A DNA stretch of 44,932 nucleotides from Phycisphaerales bacterium (GTDB lineage: Bacteria > Planctomycetota > Phycisphaerae > Phycisphaerales > SM1A02), in contig JAKVBV010000018.1 in assembly GCA_022446965.1 (NCBI GenBank), positions 1-44,932 on the forward strand, written 5' to 3'. Numbering within the stretch: the first letter of the stretch is position 1; each line of letters opens with the position of its first letter. Of the stretch, positions 34,399 to 42,199 are shown piece by piece. Below the pieces are notes generated by a model. It was given only the letters and a program-made list of their open reading frames with translations, searched no databases and was not told where the DNA came from. The position numbers and the translations under genes were made by a program.

Positions 34399-34886
34399 TG
34401 AATGAGTGGTGCATGGCCGTGTGTCGCAGCATCATGCCCATCCACTGTGGGTGTGTGATGGTGCCGAAGATCGGGCTGGGCTTGTCCATCTGATCACCGG
34501 CGTCAATCCGGGCCACCACAGCACGCATGTCCGCCATGCCCTGTTCAAAGCTCACGTCGTCATCGGGCAACATGAACGCGGCCTCCTTGGGGAACGTTGC
34601 ACCCGTGACAATGGCGTCCCACGGGTCCATGGGAAAGTCCTTGAGTGCCTTGGAGCTGGAAGAACCGGTTCACGAACCAGACCGCCTTGAAAGGAACGCC
34701 GTCCATGGCGAACGTGATGAACTTGGCGTCGTGCTGCAAGATCTGCCCGGCAGTCCAATTGCCGATCGTCTTCAACGTTTCGGCATCGTGCGCCGACTGA
34801 ATGCGATCAAGATCCGCCTTCAGACAGTTGATGCAGTTGAACTTGACGATGCGACGTCCCGACACCGATGTGGTGTCGACACTCAT
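34385..34886 (-). pseudogene. DUF1569 family gene, frameshifted
   Basis: The gene reads in two frames. Codons from ATG 34886 give MSVDTTSVSGRRIVKFNCIN, then IGNWTAGQILQHDAKFITFAMDGVPFKAVWFVNRFFQLQ. From about 34650 the matching continuation lies in the next frame: SSSKALKDFPMDPWDAIVTGATFPKEAAFMLPDDDVSFEQGMADM, then SPIFGTITHPQWMGMMLRHTAMHHSFITID. Both parts fit DUF1569 (DinB-like) proteins. The break equals one extra base or two missing. The ATG overlaps the 3-HAO stop by ATGA, so the unit was intact once. A sequencing or assembly error is equally likely. Confidence 0.78.
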
Positions 34887-35476
34887 TCGTCGCCCTCTCG
34901 GATGATGCGAATCTCCGGCTCGAACTCGATCCGTGCCACCGGGGCAGGCTTGCCACATCGGTGTCCACACTCCGGACATGTGGACTTGTCCGGGTCGGCC
35001 CAGAAGGCCTCCATGGCCTGACTGAAGTGCTCCACGATGTCTTCGCAATCGAAGGCTTGATCGTGCACCAATGCCTCGCACTGCTCGCAGTAGAACTGCT
35101 GATGTTCGATCTCTCCGGCGGGACGGCGCCGCTCGATCACCAGTCCCAAGGTGCCTGGAGGTCGCGTGGGCGCATGCGGCACGCCGCCGGGCACGAAGAA
35201 TGTCTCCCCCTCCCGTACCGGCACCGGACGCAACGTGTCGCCGTCGCGAATGATCACCACGATGTCACCCTTGAGCTGATAGAAGAGCTCTTCGGAGTTG
35301 GTCATGTGAAAGTCGTTTCGGGCATTGGGGCCGCCGATGACCATGGCGAAGAAGTCTTTGCCGTCGTACAGATACTTGTTCGACACAGGCGGCTTGAAAT
35401 CGGCCTTGTTGGCCTCGCACCAGGCCAGCAGGTTCAACGGGTCACGGACGATCTCGGCATCGACAGGTGTACTCAT
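34883..35476 (-). CDS. nbaC: 3-hydroxyanthranilate 3,4-dioxygenase
   Basis: This enzyme opens the ring of 3-hydroxyanthranilate with oxygen on the way to quinolinate. The 197-residue cupin has Fe(II) ligands His57, Glu63 and His101, spaced exactly as in the characterised bacterial enzyme, Arg105 as substrate contact, and the second metal site C130-x2-C133/C167-x2-C170. ATG 35476 has AGGAG 7 nt upstream. TAGATT (35501-35496) is a possible -10 and overlaps the divergent -10 of the zincin gene. No other kynurenine-pathway gene is in the window. Confidence 0.95.
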   Translation of the reverse strand: MSTPVDAEIVRDPLNLLAWCEANKADFKPPVSNKYLYDGKDFFAMVIGGPNARNDFHMTNSEELFYQLKGDIVVIIRDGDTLRPVPVREGETFFVPGGVPHAPTRPPGTLGLVIERRRPAGEIEHQQFYCEQCEALVHDQAFDCEDIVEHFSQAMEAFWADPDKSTCPECGHRCGKPAPVARIEFEPEIRIIREGDE

Positions 35477-35495
35477 GGCAAACTCCTGAGGAACC

Positions 35496-35505
35496 AATCT
35501 AGCAT
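35496..35505. promoter_or_regulatory. Divergent promoter with shared TA
   Basis: Minus-strand TAGATT (35501-35496) faces the 3-HAO gene. Plus-strand TAGCAT (35500-35505) faces the zincin gene. The first two bases of both hexamers are the same TA step (35500-35501). The zincin GTG lies 6 nt after TAGCAT, so that side is predicted leaderless. Confidence 0.55.
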
Positions 35506-35511
35506 GCCACT

Positions 35512-35928
35512 GTGGACGCACACGCGCGAGATCGATTCGACAGGCTCTTCGAACAGGTCTGGGCCGATCTTCCGGCTGTGGCCATCGATCGCTTTGATGA
35601 GGTCCCCGTCGTCCTCGACGATCAACCGGATGATGCCCTTCTGGCAGCGCTGCAATGCGAGCCCGATGACATCTGTGGGCTGCACACCGGCGTGCCACTG
35701 ACCCACCGGTCCGTGGACGACATGCCCGACATCCCGGATGTCATCCACCTGTTCCGTCGCGGGATTGTTGCGATCGCGGGCGGCTGGGAGGCGTGGGTCG
35801 ACCACACGGGTGCCTGCCAAGGCGGTGACGAGGCCATCCGGCGTGAGATTCGCATCACACTGCTGCACGAACTAGGCCACCACTTCGGGCTGGATGAATC
35901 CGATCTCGACCGACTCGGCTACGCCTGA
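35512..35928 (+). CDS. Minimal zincin-like metallopeptidase
   Basis: This 138-residue cytoplasmic-looking protein carries the zinc motif HELGHHFGLDE (His119, Glu120, His123, Asp128) in LLHELGHHFGLDESDLDRLGY. It is preceded by the family hallmarks PDIPDVIHLFRRGI and, earlier, the VWADLPAVAIDRFDEVPVVLDDQP block of the PF06262-type 'zincin_1' family. No signal peptide. It starts with GTG 6 nt after TAGCAT (leaderless). It overlaps the convergent methyltransferase stop by 10 bp. The substrate is unknown. Confidence 0.88.
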   Translation: MDAHARDRFDRLFEQVWADLPAVAIDRFDEVPVVLDDQPDDALLAALQCEPDDICGLHTGVPLTHRSVDDMPDIPDVIHLFRRGIVAIAGGWEAWVDHTGACQGGDEAIRREIRITLLHELGHHFGLDESDLDRLGYA

Positions 35929-36548
35929 GGCGCAACACGCCACGCCACGATGCTCACGTCATGACCGTCGAGGTATGCATCACGCACATCCACGGCCACG
36001 GCATTCTGGGCGGCCCACCGTGTGATCGCGTCGACGTCGTGCCGTCGCGCCGGCCCGAGCGGTTTGTCGGCCCAAGCCGGCGACGGCTGATTGCCCAACA
36101 TGTTGAACGCCAGTGCCACGGTGCACCGATGCCACGCTTCGTCGAGTACGTGCATCGTCTGCGCATCTGACATCGTGTTCAGCGTGCCCGACAGCAGCGT
36201 GATGTCGTAGGACGGCGCCGCACACCACTCGGTGGTCGCACACACGTCGCACACGTCGAACGTGGCGTCCCTCGTGCCGTGCTCCATGGCAGATGCAATC
36301 ATCGGCGCCATGGCATCAAGGCCATGCACCGAAGCACCGAGTCCTTCCTCACGAAGCCATCGCACGAAGGCGCCGTCACCGCAGCCCACATCCAAGACGG
36401 ACGCATCCATGAGCCGGTGCCGCCCGAGCATGTCCGCCAGAACGCCAAAGCGAAGTGCCTGTGTCTGGGGCGACCCCCACAGCGTGGCTTCGAAGCCGGC
36501 ACCGTGCCGGGCGATGGCCGCCTCATAGGCCTTCAGCGGGTCGTTCAA
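35919..36548 (-). CDS. SAM-dependent methyltransferase
   Basis: This 209-residue class I methyltransferase has motif I VLDVGCGDGAFV (about 51-62), VHGLDAMAPMI (motif II), TFDVCDV and YDITLLSGTLNTM (motif IV-like). The C-terminal part carries WADKPLG and DAITRWA, and lacks a diagnostic substrate domain. The ATG overlaps the stop of the upstream thioredoxin-like gene (ATGA), so they are coupled. It overlaps the zincin stop by 10 bp. The substrate is unknown. Confidence 0.85.
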   Translation of the reverse strand: MNDPLKAYEAAIARHGAGFEATLWGSPQTQALRFGVLADMLGRHRLMDASVLDVGCGDGAFVRWLREEGLGASVHGLDAMAPMIASAMEHGTRDATFDVCDVCATTEWCAAPSYDITLLSGTLNTMSDAQTMHVLDEAWHRCTVALAFNMLGNQPSPAWADKPLGPARRHDVDAITRWAAQNAVAVDVRDAYLDGHDVSIVAWRVAPQA

Positions 36549-37837
36549 CGGTTCTTGTACGCATTCAGCACGGCATCGGGCCCGATGTAGCTGCCCCGGG
36601 TCTTGGGGGTGTACGTGCCATTGCTGTCGTACGAGCCCTTCATAACCTGATCGTCAGGGCCCAACCAGACGAGGTTGGGAATGCCGCTGGCACCCCAGGC
36701 TTGCTTCACCGCTGCGGTTTCGGCGAAGTCCACCGCCGGGAACGGCATGTCATAGGCCTGCATGTACGCGAGCATCTCGCTGGGCGAGTGATCGCTGGAC
36801 ACGAAGAGCACGACGACATCACCACCGGTGGCCTGCTTGGCGAAGTCCACCAGCTTTGGCGTGAACGCACGACACGGCGGGCACCACTTGGCCGAGAAGT
36901 ACAGCAGCACATTGGGCACGTTGGCCAGTGACGCCGAAGAGACCGTCGACCCATTGGCCATCGTCACTGTGGGGCCGATGCGTTGCAGCAACAGCCGGTG
37001 ATGATCACCTTCGGCGTCTTCACCGTTGTGTTCACCATCTTCGTCGCCATCATGATCACCCTCAGTCGACTCGCCTTGTCCCGGTCTGGCCGGGGCGATC
37101 TCGGTGGAGCCCATGCGTTCAAACTCATGGGGCTTGATCGGCCGGACGTCGACACCGGTCAGCGTGAGGACTGCGGTGCCCTGCTTGGACTTCTCAGTGA
37201 TGCGATACGACATCGTGATGGGGCCGAACTGCCGCCAGTCGTCATAGGTCGCGTCCACCTGCATGGCCTTCCCGTCGGGGGCCGTGCGATTGAAGGTGGC
37301 TCCGCTCAATCGGCCGGAGTCGTCATCAAAGAGGAAGGTGATCACCTTGCCGCGCTGCGGCGCCGCGAGCACCCGCCAGAAGTTGCCGTCATCCGTCTTG
37401 ACATGGTTGGCTGTCGCCAGGCGACGGAAGTGCTTGGACCCACGAACAAACGCTGCAGGATCCGCCTGCATGCGAGACGTGCACGCTTCCACAGGATCAG
37501 CCTTCACCTGTGCGCCGTTGGGCTGCATTTGCCAGGCGCCAGCAGCGTCTTCGCCCCAGGCCGTCGACCATGAACCGTCCTTGGACTTGAGCACCGTGCG
37601 ATAGGCGTCGGGGGTCCAAACGCTCTCCACCGTGCCGGTGAAGTTGTCCGCCGCAATGTTCCAGATCCGCTTCATGCCGACGATCCCAGCATGATTGTTC
37701 GGACCACCAGTGACATCGAGGTGCCGTTGAATCAGGTCGCGTGGCTCAGGCTTCTCCGCAGCGACATGTGCCGCGGCTGAAGCACTGGCAAAACCAAGGA
37801 CAAGGGCGAATCGACACAGCATGGACAGGGTGGTCAT
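36545..37837 (-). CDS. Thioredoxin-fold protein with lipoprotein-sorting-like N-terminal domain
   Basis: This 430-residue exported protein has a signal peptide (LCRFALVLGFASASAAAHVAA) and an N-terminal beta-rich domain (about 30-245) that resembles the outer-membrane-lipoprotein-sorting or DUF-type 'LolA-like' folds (IRRHLD-type helix, then KRIWNIAADNFTG). There is an extremely acidic/His-rich linker (about 250-275, GDHDGDEDGEHNGEDAEGDHH) and a C-terminal thioredoxin domain. Its CPPC is at Cys319-Cys322 (KWCPPCRAF), typical of tryparedoxin/nucleoredoxin types. GAGGAG precedes the ATG. TACACT at 37863-37858 is a candidate -10. Confidence 0.85.
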   Translation of the reverse strand: MTTLSMLCRFALVLGFASASAAAHVAAEKPEPRDLIQRHLDVTGGPNNHAGIVGMKRIWNIAADNFTGTVESVWTPDAYRTVLKSKDGSWSTAWGEDAAGAWQMQPNGAQVKADPVEACTSRMQADPAAFVRGSKHFRRLATANHVKTDDGNFWRVLAAPQRGKVITFLFDDDSGRLSGATFNRTAPDGKAMQVDATYDDWRQFGPITMSYRITEKSKQGTAVLTLTGVDVRPIKPHEFERMGSTEIAPARPGQGESTEGDHDGDEDGEHNGEDAEGDHHRLLLQRIGPTVTMANGSTVSSASLANVPNVLLYFSAKWCPPCRAFTPKLVDFAKQATGGDVVVLFVSSDHSPSEMLAYMQAYDMPFPAVDFAETAAVKQAWGASGIPNLVWLGPDDQVMKGSYDSNGTYTPKTRGSYIGPDAVLNAYKNR

Positions 37838-37886
37838 GAAGAACTCCTCGTCCTTCCAGTGTATCGCTCGCGGAGGGTGCCGCGAA

Positions 37887-39305
37887 TCAATTCAATGGCG
37901 TACCGGCTGGTGCAGACGCCAGGGCCAGTGCAACCTTGCCCGCCACGGGATCTCCCATCGCCTCGAGCCGTGCGACGAGGTCTCGCAGCAGCACACCAAC
38001 AGGCGCCTCGGCGTCAACGCCGGCCAGGTTCACAGCCTCATGGGGGTCGGCATGCAGGTCGAAGCACTGCAACACCCCGGCCTCGGGATACACGATCAGC
38101 TTCCATCGGTCGGTGACCAATGCACGTTGCTGATGCCGATAGCCCAGCACGATTGCATCTCGACCTTGACCTTCTGGGTCCAGCGGCACGACCTCGTTCT
38201 GTGGCGCCTCGATGGCACACCGATCCAGCACGCCCGGCATGAGGTCATGCAGGTACACCAACGCCGAGGTTCGCACGCCAGGTGCTACACCCGGTCCCCG
38301 CATCACGATCGGGGCCTTGGCGGAGTGCTCGTACAGATTCTGCTTGCCCAGCAGCCCATGACTCCCCATGCCCAAGCCGTGGTCGGCGAGGAAGACCACG
38401 ATTGTGTTGTCCGCCTGCCCGCTGTCGTCCAGTGCCGTGAGGATGCGGCCGATGGACCGATCCATGCCTTCGATGATGCCGGCGTAGTCGGCAAGTTCCT
38501 TGCGCAGGTCCGCTGCAGTGCGAGGCAGCGGCGTAAGGTCCTCATCACGCACACGCAGCTCACCGTTGTCGAACGGATGTTCCACCAAAGCGGTGGGCAC
38601 CAGCGGCATGTCATCTGGTGACCATGCGTCGGCCAGATCCTTAGGCGGCGTGCGAGGATCGTGCGGCGCCGTGAATGACACCCAGGTCAACCAAGGGCGA
38701 TCACCCGCTGCGCCACGTTTGATCGACGCGATGGCGGCGTCGGCGAAGGCATCGCTCGTCCAGCGCGGTTCGGGTTCTCCCCGGCCCTCATACACGCCGT
38801 CGTCACGGCGATCGAACATGCCCAGGCCGTAATGCGGCCCCATGCCTCCAAAGAACACCCGCTCACCCTCATCGAAGCATGCGTTGAAATGCTCGCGTGG
38901 TTGATGCCACTTGCCCGTGAAGAATGTGCGCCAACCGGCATCGGCCATGGTGCGCGGCAGCATGGCCGGCAGCGGCGGATCATCCGGTGTGGCCTTTCGC
39001 CACGGAACCACGAACCGTGGCGGCAGCCCACGCCAATGATGGCCGGTCAGCAACATGGCCCGGCTGGGTGAACACACTGCACCTTGATTGGATCCGGCTA
39101 CGTACGCACGGGTCCAAGTCGTACCCTCAGTGATCAGGCGATCGATGTTTGGCGTGCGGGCGGGCAGGTCTCCAAGCGCGGCCACCGAATCATTGCGCAG
39201 ATCATCGGCGAGCAGAATCAGCACGTTGGGCTGGGGCGTGAGCAGACAGGCGGACGCAATCGCGGCAATCAACATGCCCCCAGCATACGCCGTGCGGTGG
39301 ATCAC
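37887..39305 (-). CDS. FGly sulfatase, exported
   Basis: This 472-residue arylsulfatase-type enzyme (alkaline-phosphatase superfamily) has a signal peptide, metal-ligand Asp34-Asp35 in LLADDLRND and the formylglycine motif CSPSR (Cys78-Arg82, then AMLLTG). FTGKWHQP, WVSFTAPHDPRTPP and VVFLADHGLGMGSHGLLGKQNLYEHSAKAPIVMRGPG are the later blocks. It likely cleaves sulfate from a glycan, but the substrate is unknown. GTG 39305 overlaps the stop of the upstream transporter (GTGA), so it is preferred. An ATG 10 codons in is an alternative. No FGly-generating enzyme is in the window. Confidence 0.92.
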   Translation of the reverse strand: MIHRTAYAGGMLIAAIASACLLTPQPNVLILLADDLRNDSVAALGDLPARTPNIDRLITEGTTWTRAYVAGSNQGAVCSPSRAMLLTGHHWRGLPPRFVVPWRKATPDDPPLPAMLPRTMADAGWRTFFTGKWHQPREHFNACFDEGERVFFGGMGPHYGLGMFDRRDDGVYEGRGEPEPRWTSDAFADAAIASIKRGAAGDRPWLTWVSFTAPHDPRTPPKDLADAWSPDDMPLVPTALVEHPFDNGELRVRDEDLTPLPRTAADLRKELADYAGIIEGMDRSIGRILTALDDSGQADNTIVVFLADHGLGMGSHGLLGKQNLYEHSAKAPIVMRGPGVAPGVRTSALVYLHDLMPGVLDRCAIEAPQNEVVPLDPEGQGRDAIVLGYRHQQRALVTDRWKLIVYPEAGVLQCFDLHADPHEAVNLAGVDAEAPVGVLLRDLVARLEAMGDPVAGKVALALASAPAGTPLN

Positions 39306-40234
39306 TCAGCGAGACAAGCCGCCGTGGTTCGAGTCCGGTTGGCGTGGAGCATGCTGTCCACCACATACAGCACCACGGCACACCAGATGATGCCGAACGC
39401 GATCGCCTTACCCGCGCCGAAGGGCTCACCGAAAGCCAGCGTGGCCAGCAGCAGTTGGCCGATGGGTGAGATGTACTGCAACACGCCGAGTGTGGACAGA
39501 GGCAGTCGCTTGGCACCTGCAGCGAACAGCACCAATGGAACCATGGTCTGCACGCCAGCAAGCAGCAGCATCACGGTGAGAAAGTCGCTCTCTCCAAACG
39601 CCCGAAGTCCGAATTCCTGCGGCACGAGAAACATGCCGCACGCCATGAACGGCAGAAGCAGCAGCATTTCCACAGCGAGGCCTGGCGCAGGGGCCACCGG
39701 CACGCGCTTCCGTGTCAGTCCATAGAAGCCGAATGTGCCGGCCAGCGCCAGCGAGATCCAGGGCAGCTTGCCCAGATTGACCGCCATGCACAGCACACCG
39801 ATCGTCGCCACGGAGACCGCCACCCACTGCAGACGGCGAAGCCGCTCACCGAGAACCACCATCCCCAACAGCACCGCCACCAAGGGCGAGATGAAGTAGC
39901 CCAGGCTCGCGTCGCTCAATCGCTCGGTCAGTACCGCCCACAGGAACACGAACCAGTTGGTACCGATCAGCACCGCCGAGATGCACAGCCCACCGAGTGC
40001 CTTGGGTGTCGTCAGAGCGGCTTTCACTTCGCCCAGTCGCCGCACTCCCCACAGGAACACCAGCATCGTTGGCACGCCGGCCAATACACGCCAGGCCAGT
40101 TGCTCCAGCGCGTGCACGTCCTTGAGTAGATAGAAGTACACCGGCGTGACCACGGCCCACCAGCCATACCCGCCCACGGCGAACAGCATGCCGGCGCGAG
40201 TGACCAGTTCCTGCTTGTGTGGAGCCTTTCTCAA
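39302..40234 (-). CDS. rarD: RarD/EamA-type drug-metabolite transporter
   Basis: This 310-residue integral membrane protein has about ten TMs and RarD-type features: GYGWWAVVTPVYFYLL near the N-terminus, EQLAWRVL, GTNWFVFLWAV, RLSDASLGYFISPLVAVLLGMVVLGERL, GTFGFYGLTRKRVPV and LQYISPIGQLLLATLAFGEPF. TTG 40234 is proposed as start because TATCCT (40247-40242) lies 7 nt upstream. Otherwise GTG 40264 or ATG 40189 is possible. The latter begins closest to TM1. It overlaps the sulfatase gene by GTGA. The solute is unknown. Confidence 0.88.
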   Translation of the reverse strand: MRKAPHKQELVTRAGMLFAVGGYGWWAVVTPVYFYLLKDVHALEQLAWRVLAGVPTMLVFLWGVRRLGEVKAALTTPKALGGLCISAVLIGTNWFVFLWAVLTERLSDASLGYFISPLVAVLLGMVVLGERLRRLQWVAVSVATIGVLCMAVNLGKLPWISLALAGTFGFYGLTRKRVPVAPAPGLAVEMLLLLPFMACGMFLVPQEFGLRAFGESDFLTVMLLLAGVQTMVPLVLFAAGAKRLPLSTLGVLQYISPIGQLLLATLAFGEPFGAGKAIAFGIIWCAVVLYVVDSMLHANRTRTTAACLAE

Positions 40235-40241
40235 GGAGAGC

Positions 40242-40251
40242 AGGATACGCT
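40242..40251. promoter_or_regulatory. Divergent promoter with shared TA
   Basis: Minus-strand TATCCT (40247-40242) faces the transporter (TTG 7 nt downstream). Plus-strand TACGCT (40246-40251) faces the GNAT gene (GTG 6 nt downstream). The boxes share the TA at 40246-40247, the same geometry as at 35496-35505. Confidence 0.55.
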
Positions 40252-40257
40252 GCCGGT

Positions 40258-40755
40258 GTGACACAGACCGTTGAGATCACCGGACCGTTTTTGCTGCAGG
40301 GTGAGATCGGCGAACACGTGCTCCGATCTCTGCCCGGCTGGTTCGGCATCGAGTCGGCGATCGTGCAGTACCGAGAGACAATTGATCGACTGCCCACATT
40401 CGTCGCCCGTCGTGGTGATGAGGTGGTCGGATTCTTCACCGTGGAACGGCACTTCCCTGAGTCGGCAGAATTGCATGTGCTCGGCGTGCTGGAACCGCAT
40501 CACGGCACCGGCGTGGGTCGTGCACTACTCACCCATGCCGAAGAGTGGCTCCTCGATGACGGTTGCACCTGGCTGCAGGTGAAGACGGTGGCAGAGGCCC
40601 GCAAGTGCAAGTACTACGACCGCACCCGCGGGTGGTATCTGGCCATGGGCTTTGACCCACTCCAGGTGTTCCCCCTGCTGTGGGATGAATCCAACCCCTG
40701 CCTGCAGTTGGTCAAACGGCTCGATCAGTCGTCCACTGCCACTCGCCCGGGCTGA
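40258..40755 (+). CDS. GNAT family N-acetyltransferase
   Basis: This 165-residue protein has the GNAT fold: FVARRGDEVVGFFTVERHF, AELHVLGVLEPHHGTGVGRALLTHAEEW (motif A with the acetyl-CoA P-loop-like HGTGVGRA), then CTWLQVKTVAE and a Tyr/Trp-rich end (YYDRTRGWYLAMGFDPL). GTG 40258 is chosen because TACGCT lies 6 nt upstream. An in-frame GTG at 40219 would need that region to be leader. The 3' end overlaps the convergent sulfatase by 31 bp. The acceptor is unknown. Confidence 0.85.
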   Translation: MTQTVEITGPFLLQGEIGEHVLRSLPGWFGIESAIVQYRETIDRLPTFVARRGDEVVGFFTVERHFPESAELHVLGVLEPHHGTGVGRALLTHAEEWLLDDGCTWLQVKTVAEARKCKYYDRTRGWYLAMGFDPLQVFPLLWDESNPCLQLVKRLDQSSTATRPG

Positions 40756-42143
40756 CGCCGTCCATTGCCCTCGCGCTTTGTGATGCTGTCACCTAGATCA
40801 GCCCGAGCCGCTTCGGCGATGGCCAGCATGTGCGCCATCACCTCGGGGTGGGCGTGCTGCACATCAACCGACTCGGCCGGATCAACCTGAAGGTCATACA
40901 ACGCCAAGGGGTGCTGCACGCCCCAGGTGTAGTTGACCGGCGTGCCCCCGCTGCCACCTTCTCGTCCTTCCAGCGAGCGATACACGTGCGGCAGGTGCAG
41001 TTTCCAGCGACCGCTGCGGATCGCCTGCAGTTCGTTCTGCCGGTAGTAGAAGAGGTAGGCATCCTGCGGTGGCGGTGCGCCGGGCTGGGAGGTGAGAACG
41101 TCGATGGCGTCTGCTCCGTCGATGGATCGCTCCGGCAAGTCAGCATCGACAATGCCCGCCACCGTGGGCAACAGATCGATCGTCATCCAATGGGTGTCGT
41201 TGATGTGGCCAGGTTTCACGTGCCCGGGCCAGCGAGCGATACACGGCACACGGACGCCGCCTTCGAATGTCGTACCTTTGCCTTCACGCAGATGGGCCGC
41301 CGTGCCAGCGTGGTCGCCGTAGTTGAGCCAGGGGCCGTTATCCGAGGCAAAGATGACCAGCGTGTTGTCGGCCACGCCATTGCGATCCAGCGCTTCGAGC
41401 ACCTGCCCCATGCTCCAATCGATCTCCTGCATCACGTCGCCGTACCACCCTTGCTCACTCGATCCGGCAAACGCCTCCCCGCGCGCCAATGGCACATGCG
41501 GCTGGGGATGGGGCACGTACACGAAGAACGGGCCCTCGGCATTGCGGTCGATGAAGTCCACCGCCCGTTCGGTGAACGCTGCGGTGAGGGGATGCTGACG
41601 ATCGAGTGTGGTGATCGCTTCGATCGTCTCGGTGCCGTCAATCAGTGGCAACGGCGGCCAGTCTTTGGGACGCACGGGATGGCCCGGCCACATGTCGTTG
41701 GAGTACGGAATGCCCAGATACTCATCGAAGCCGTGGTTGGTGGGCAGAAAGGCCTCGTGGTGTCCCAGATGCCACTTGCCAAAAATGCCCGTGGCGTACC
41801 CCTTGGTCTTGAGCAGTTCGGCAAGCGTGGTTTCATCCGCGTGAATGCCATGCGTGTTACGAGGCGCCAGTGCGCCGTGGATGCCCAGCCGATTGGGGTA
41901 GCACCCTGTGAGCAACGCAGCTCGTGACGCACTACACACCGGCTGGGCCACGTAGAACTGCGTGTAGCGAGTGCCTTCGTCCTCGAGGCGATCGAGGTTG
42001 GGCATCGACCAGGTCGTGGCCCCCTGCGAAGGCAGATCTCCCCATCCCATGTCGTCCACGTACATCACGACGATGTTCGGCGTGGACGTCTCGGTGTGTG
42101 GGTTGAAGACGGATGCGGTGACAATGAGCAGCAGGTCGAGCAT
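40725..42143 (-). CDS. FGly arylsulfatase
   Basis: This 472-residue sulfatase has a short hydrophobic N-terminus (MLDLLLIVTASVF), YVDDMGWGD metal site, the formylglycine motif CSASR (Cys70-Arg74, then AALLTGCYP), TGIFGKWHLGHHE, and late FASDNGPWLNYGDHAGTAAHLREGKGTTFEGGVRVPCIARWPG. CxAxR is the less common variant of CxPxR, still recognised by FGE. ATG 42143 is preferred over GTG 42149 because TAGGCT (42155-42150) lies exactly 6 nt upstream. It resembles arylsulfatase A types. The substrate is unknown. Confidence 0.93.
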   Translation of the reverse strand: MLDLLLIVTASVFNPHTETSTPNIVVMYVDDMGWGDLPSQGATTWSMPNLDRLEDEGTRYTQFYVAQPVCSASRAALLTGCYPNRLGIHGALAPRNTHGIHADETTLAELLKTKGYATGIFGKWHLGHHEAFLPTNHGFDEYLGIPYSNDMWPGHPVRPKDWPPLPLIDGTETIEAITTLDRQHPLTAAFTERAVDFIDRNAEGPFFVYVPHPQPHVPLARGEAFAGSSEQGWYGDVMQEIDWSMGQVLEALDRNGVADNTLVIFASDNGPWLNYGDHAGTAAHLREGKGTTFEGGVRVPCIARWPGHVKPGHINDTHWMTIDLLPTVAGIVDADLPERSIDGADAIDVLTSQPGAPPPQDAYLFYYRQNELQAIRSGRWKLHLPHVYRSLEGREGGSGGTPVNYTWGVQHPLALYDLQVDPAESVDVQHAHPEVMAHMLAIAEAARADLGDSITKREGNGRRQPGRVAVDD

Positions 42144-42149
42144 GGCCAC

Positions 42150-42155
42150 AGCCTA
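42150..42155 (-). promoter_or_regulatory. -10 box TAGGCT, leaderless sulfatase gene
   Basis: TAGGCT on the minus strand with 6 nt (GTGGCC) to ATG 42143. No -35 consensus at the expected distance. Confidence 0.55.
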
Positions 42156-42199
42156 CCGCTCTATGCTGCAACAGATGCTGTTGAAGCTCGTAGACACCT

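Noticed and set aside
34560-34630. Separate small gene at the 3' half of the DUF1569 region
   Set aside because: Both halves match successive parts of one DUF1569 protein, so a frameshifted single gene is simpler.
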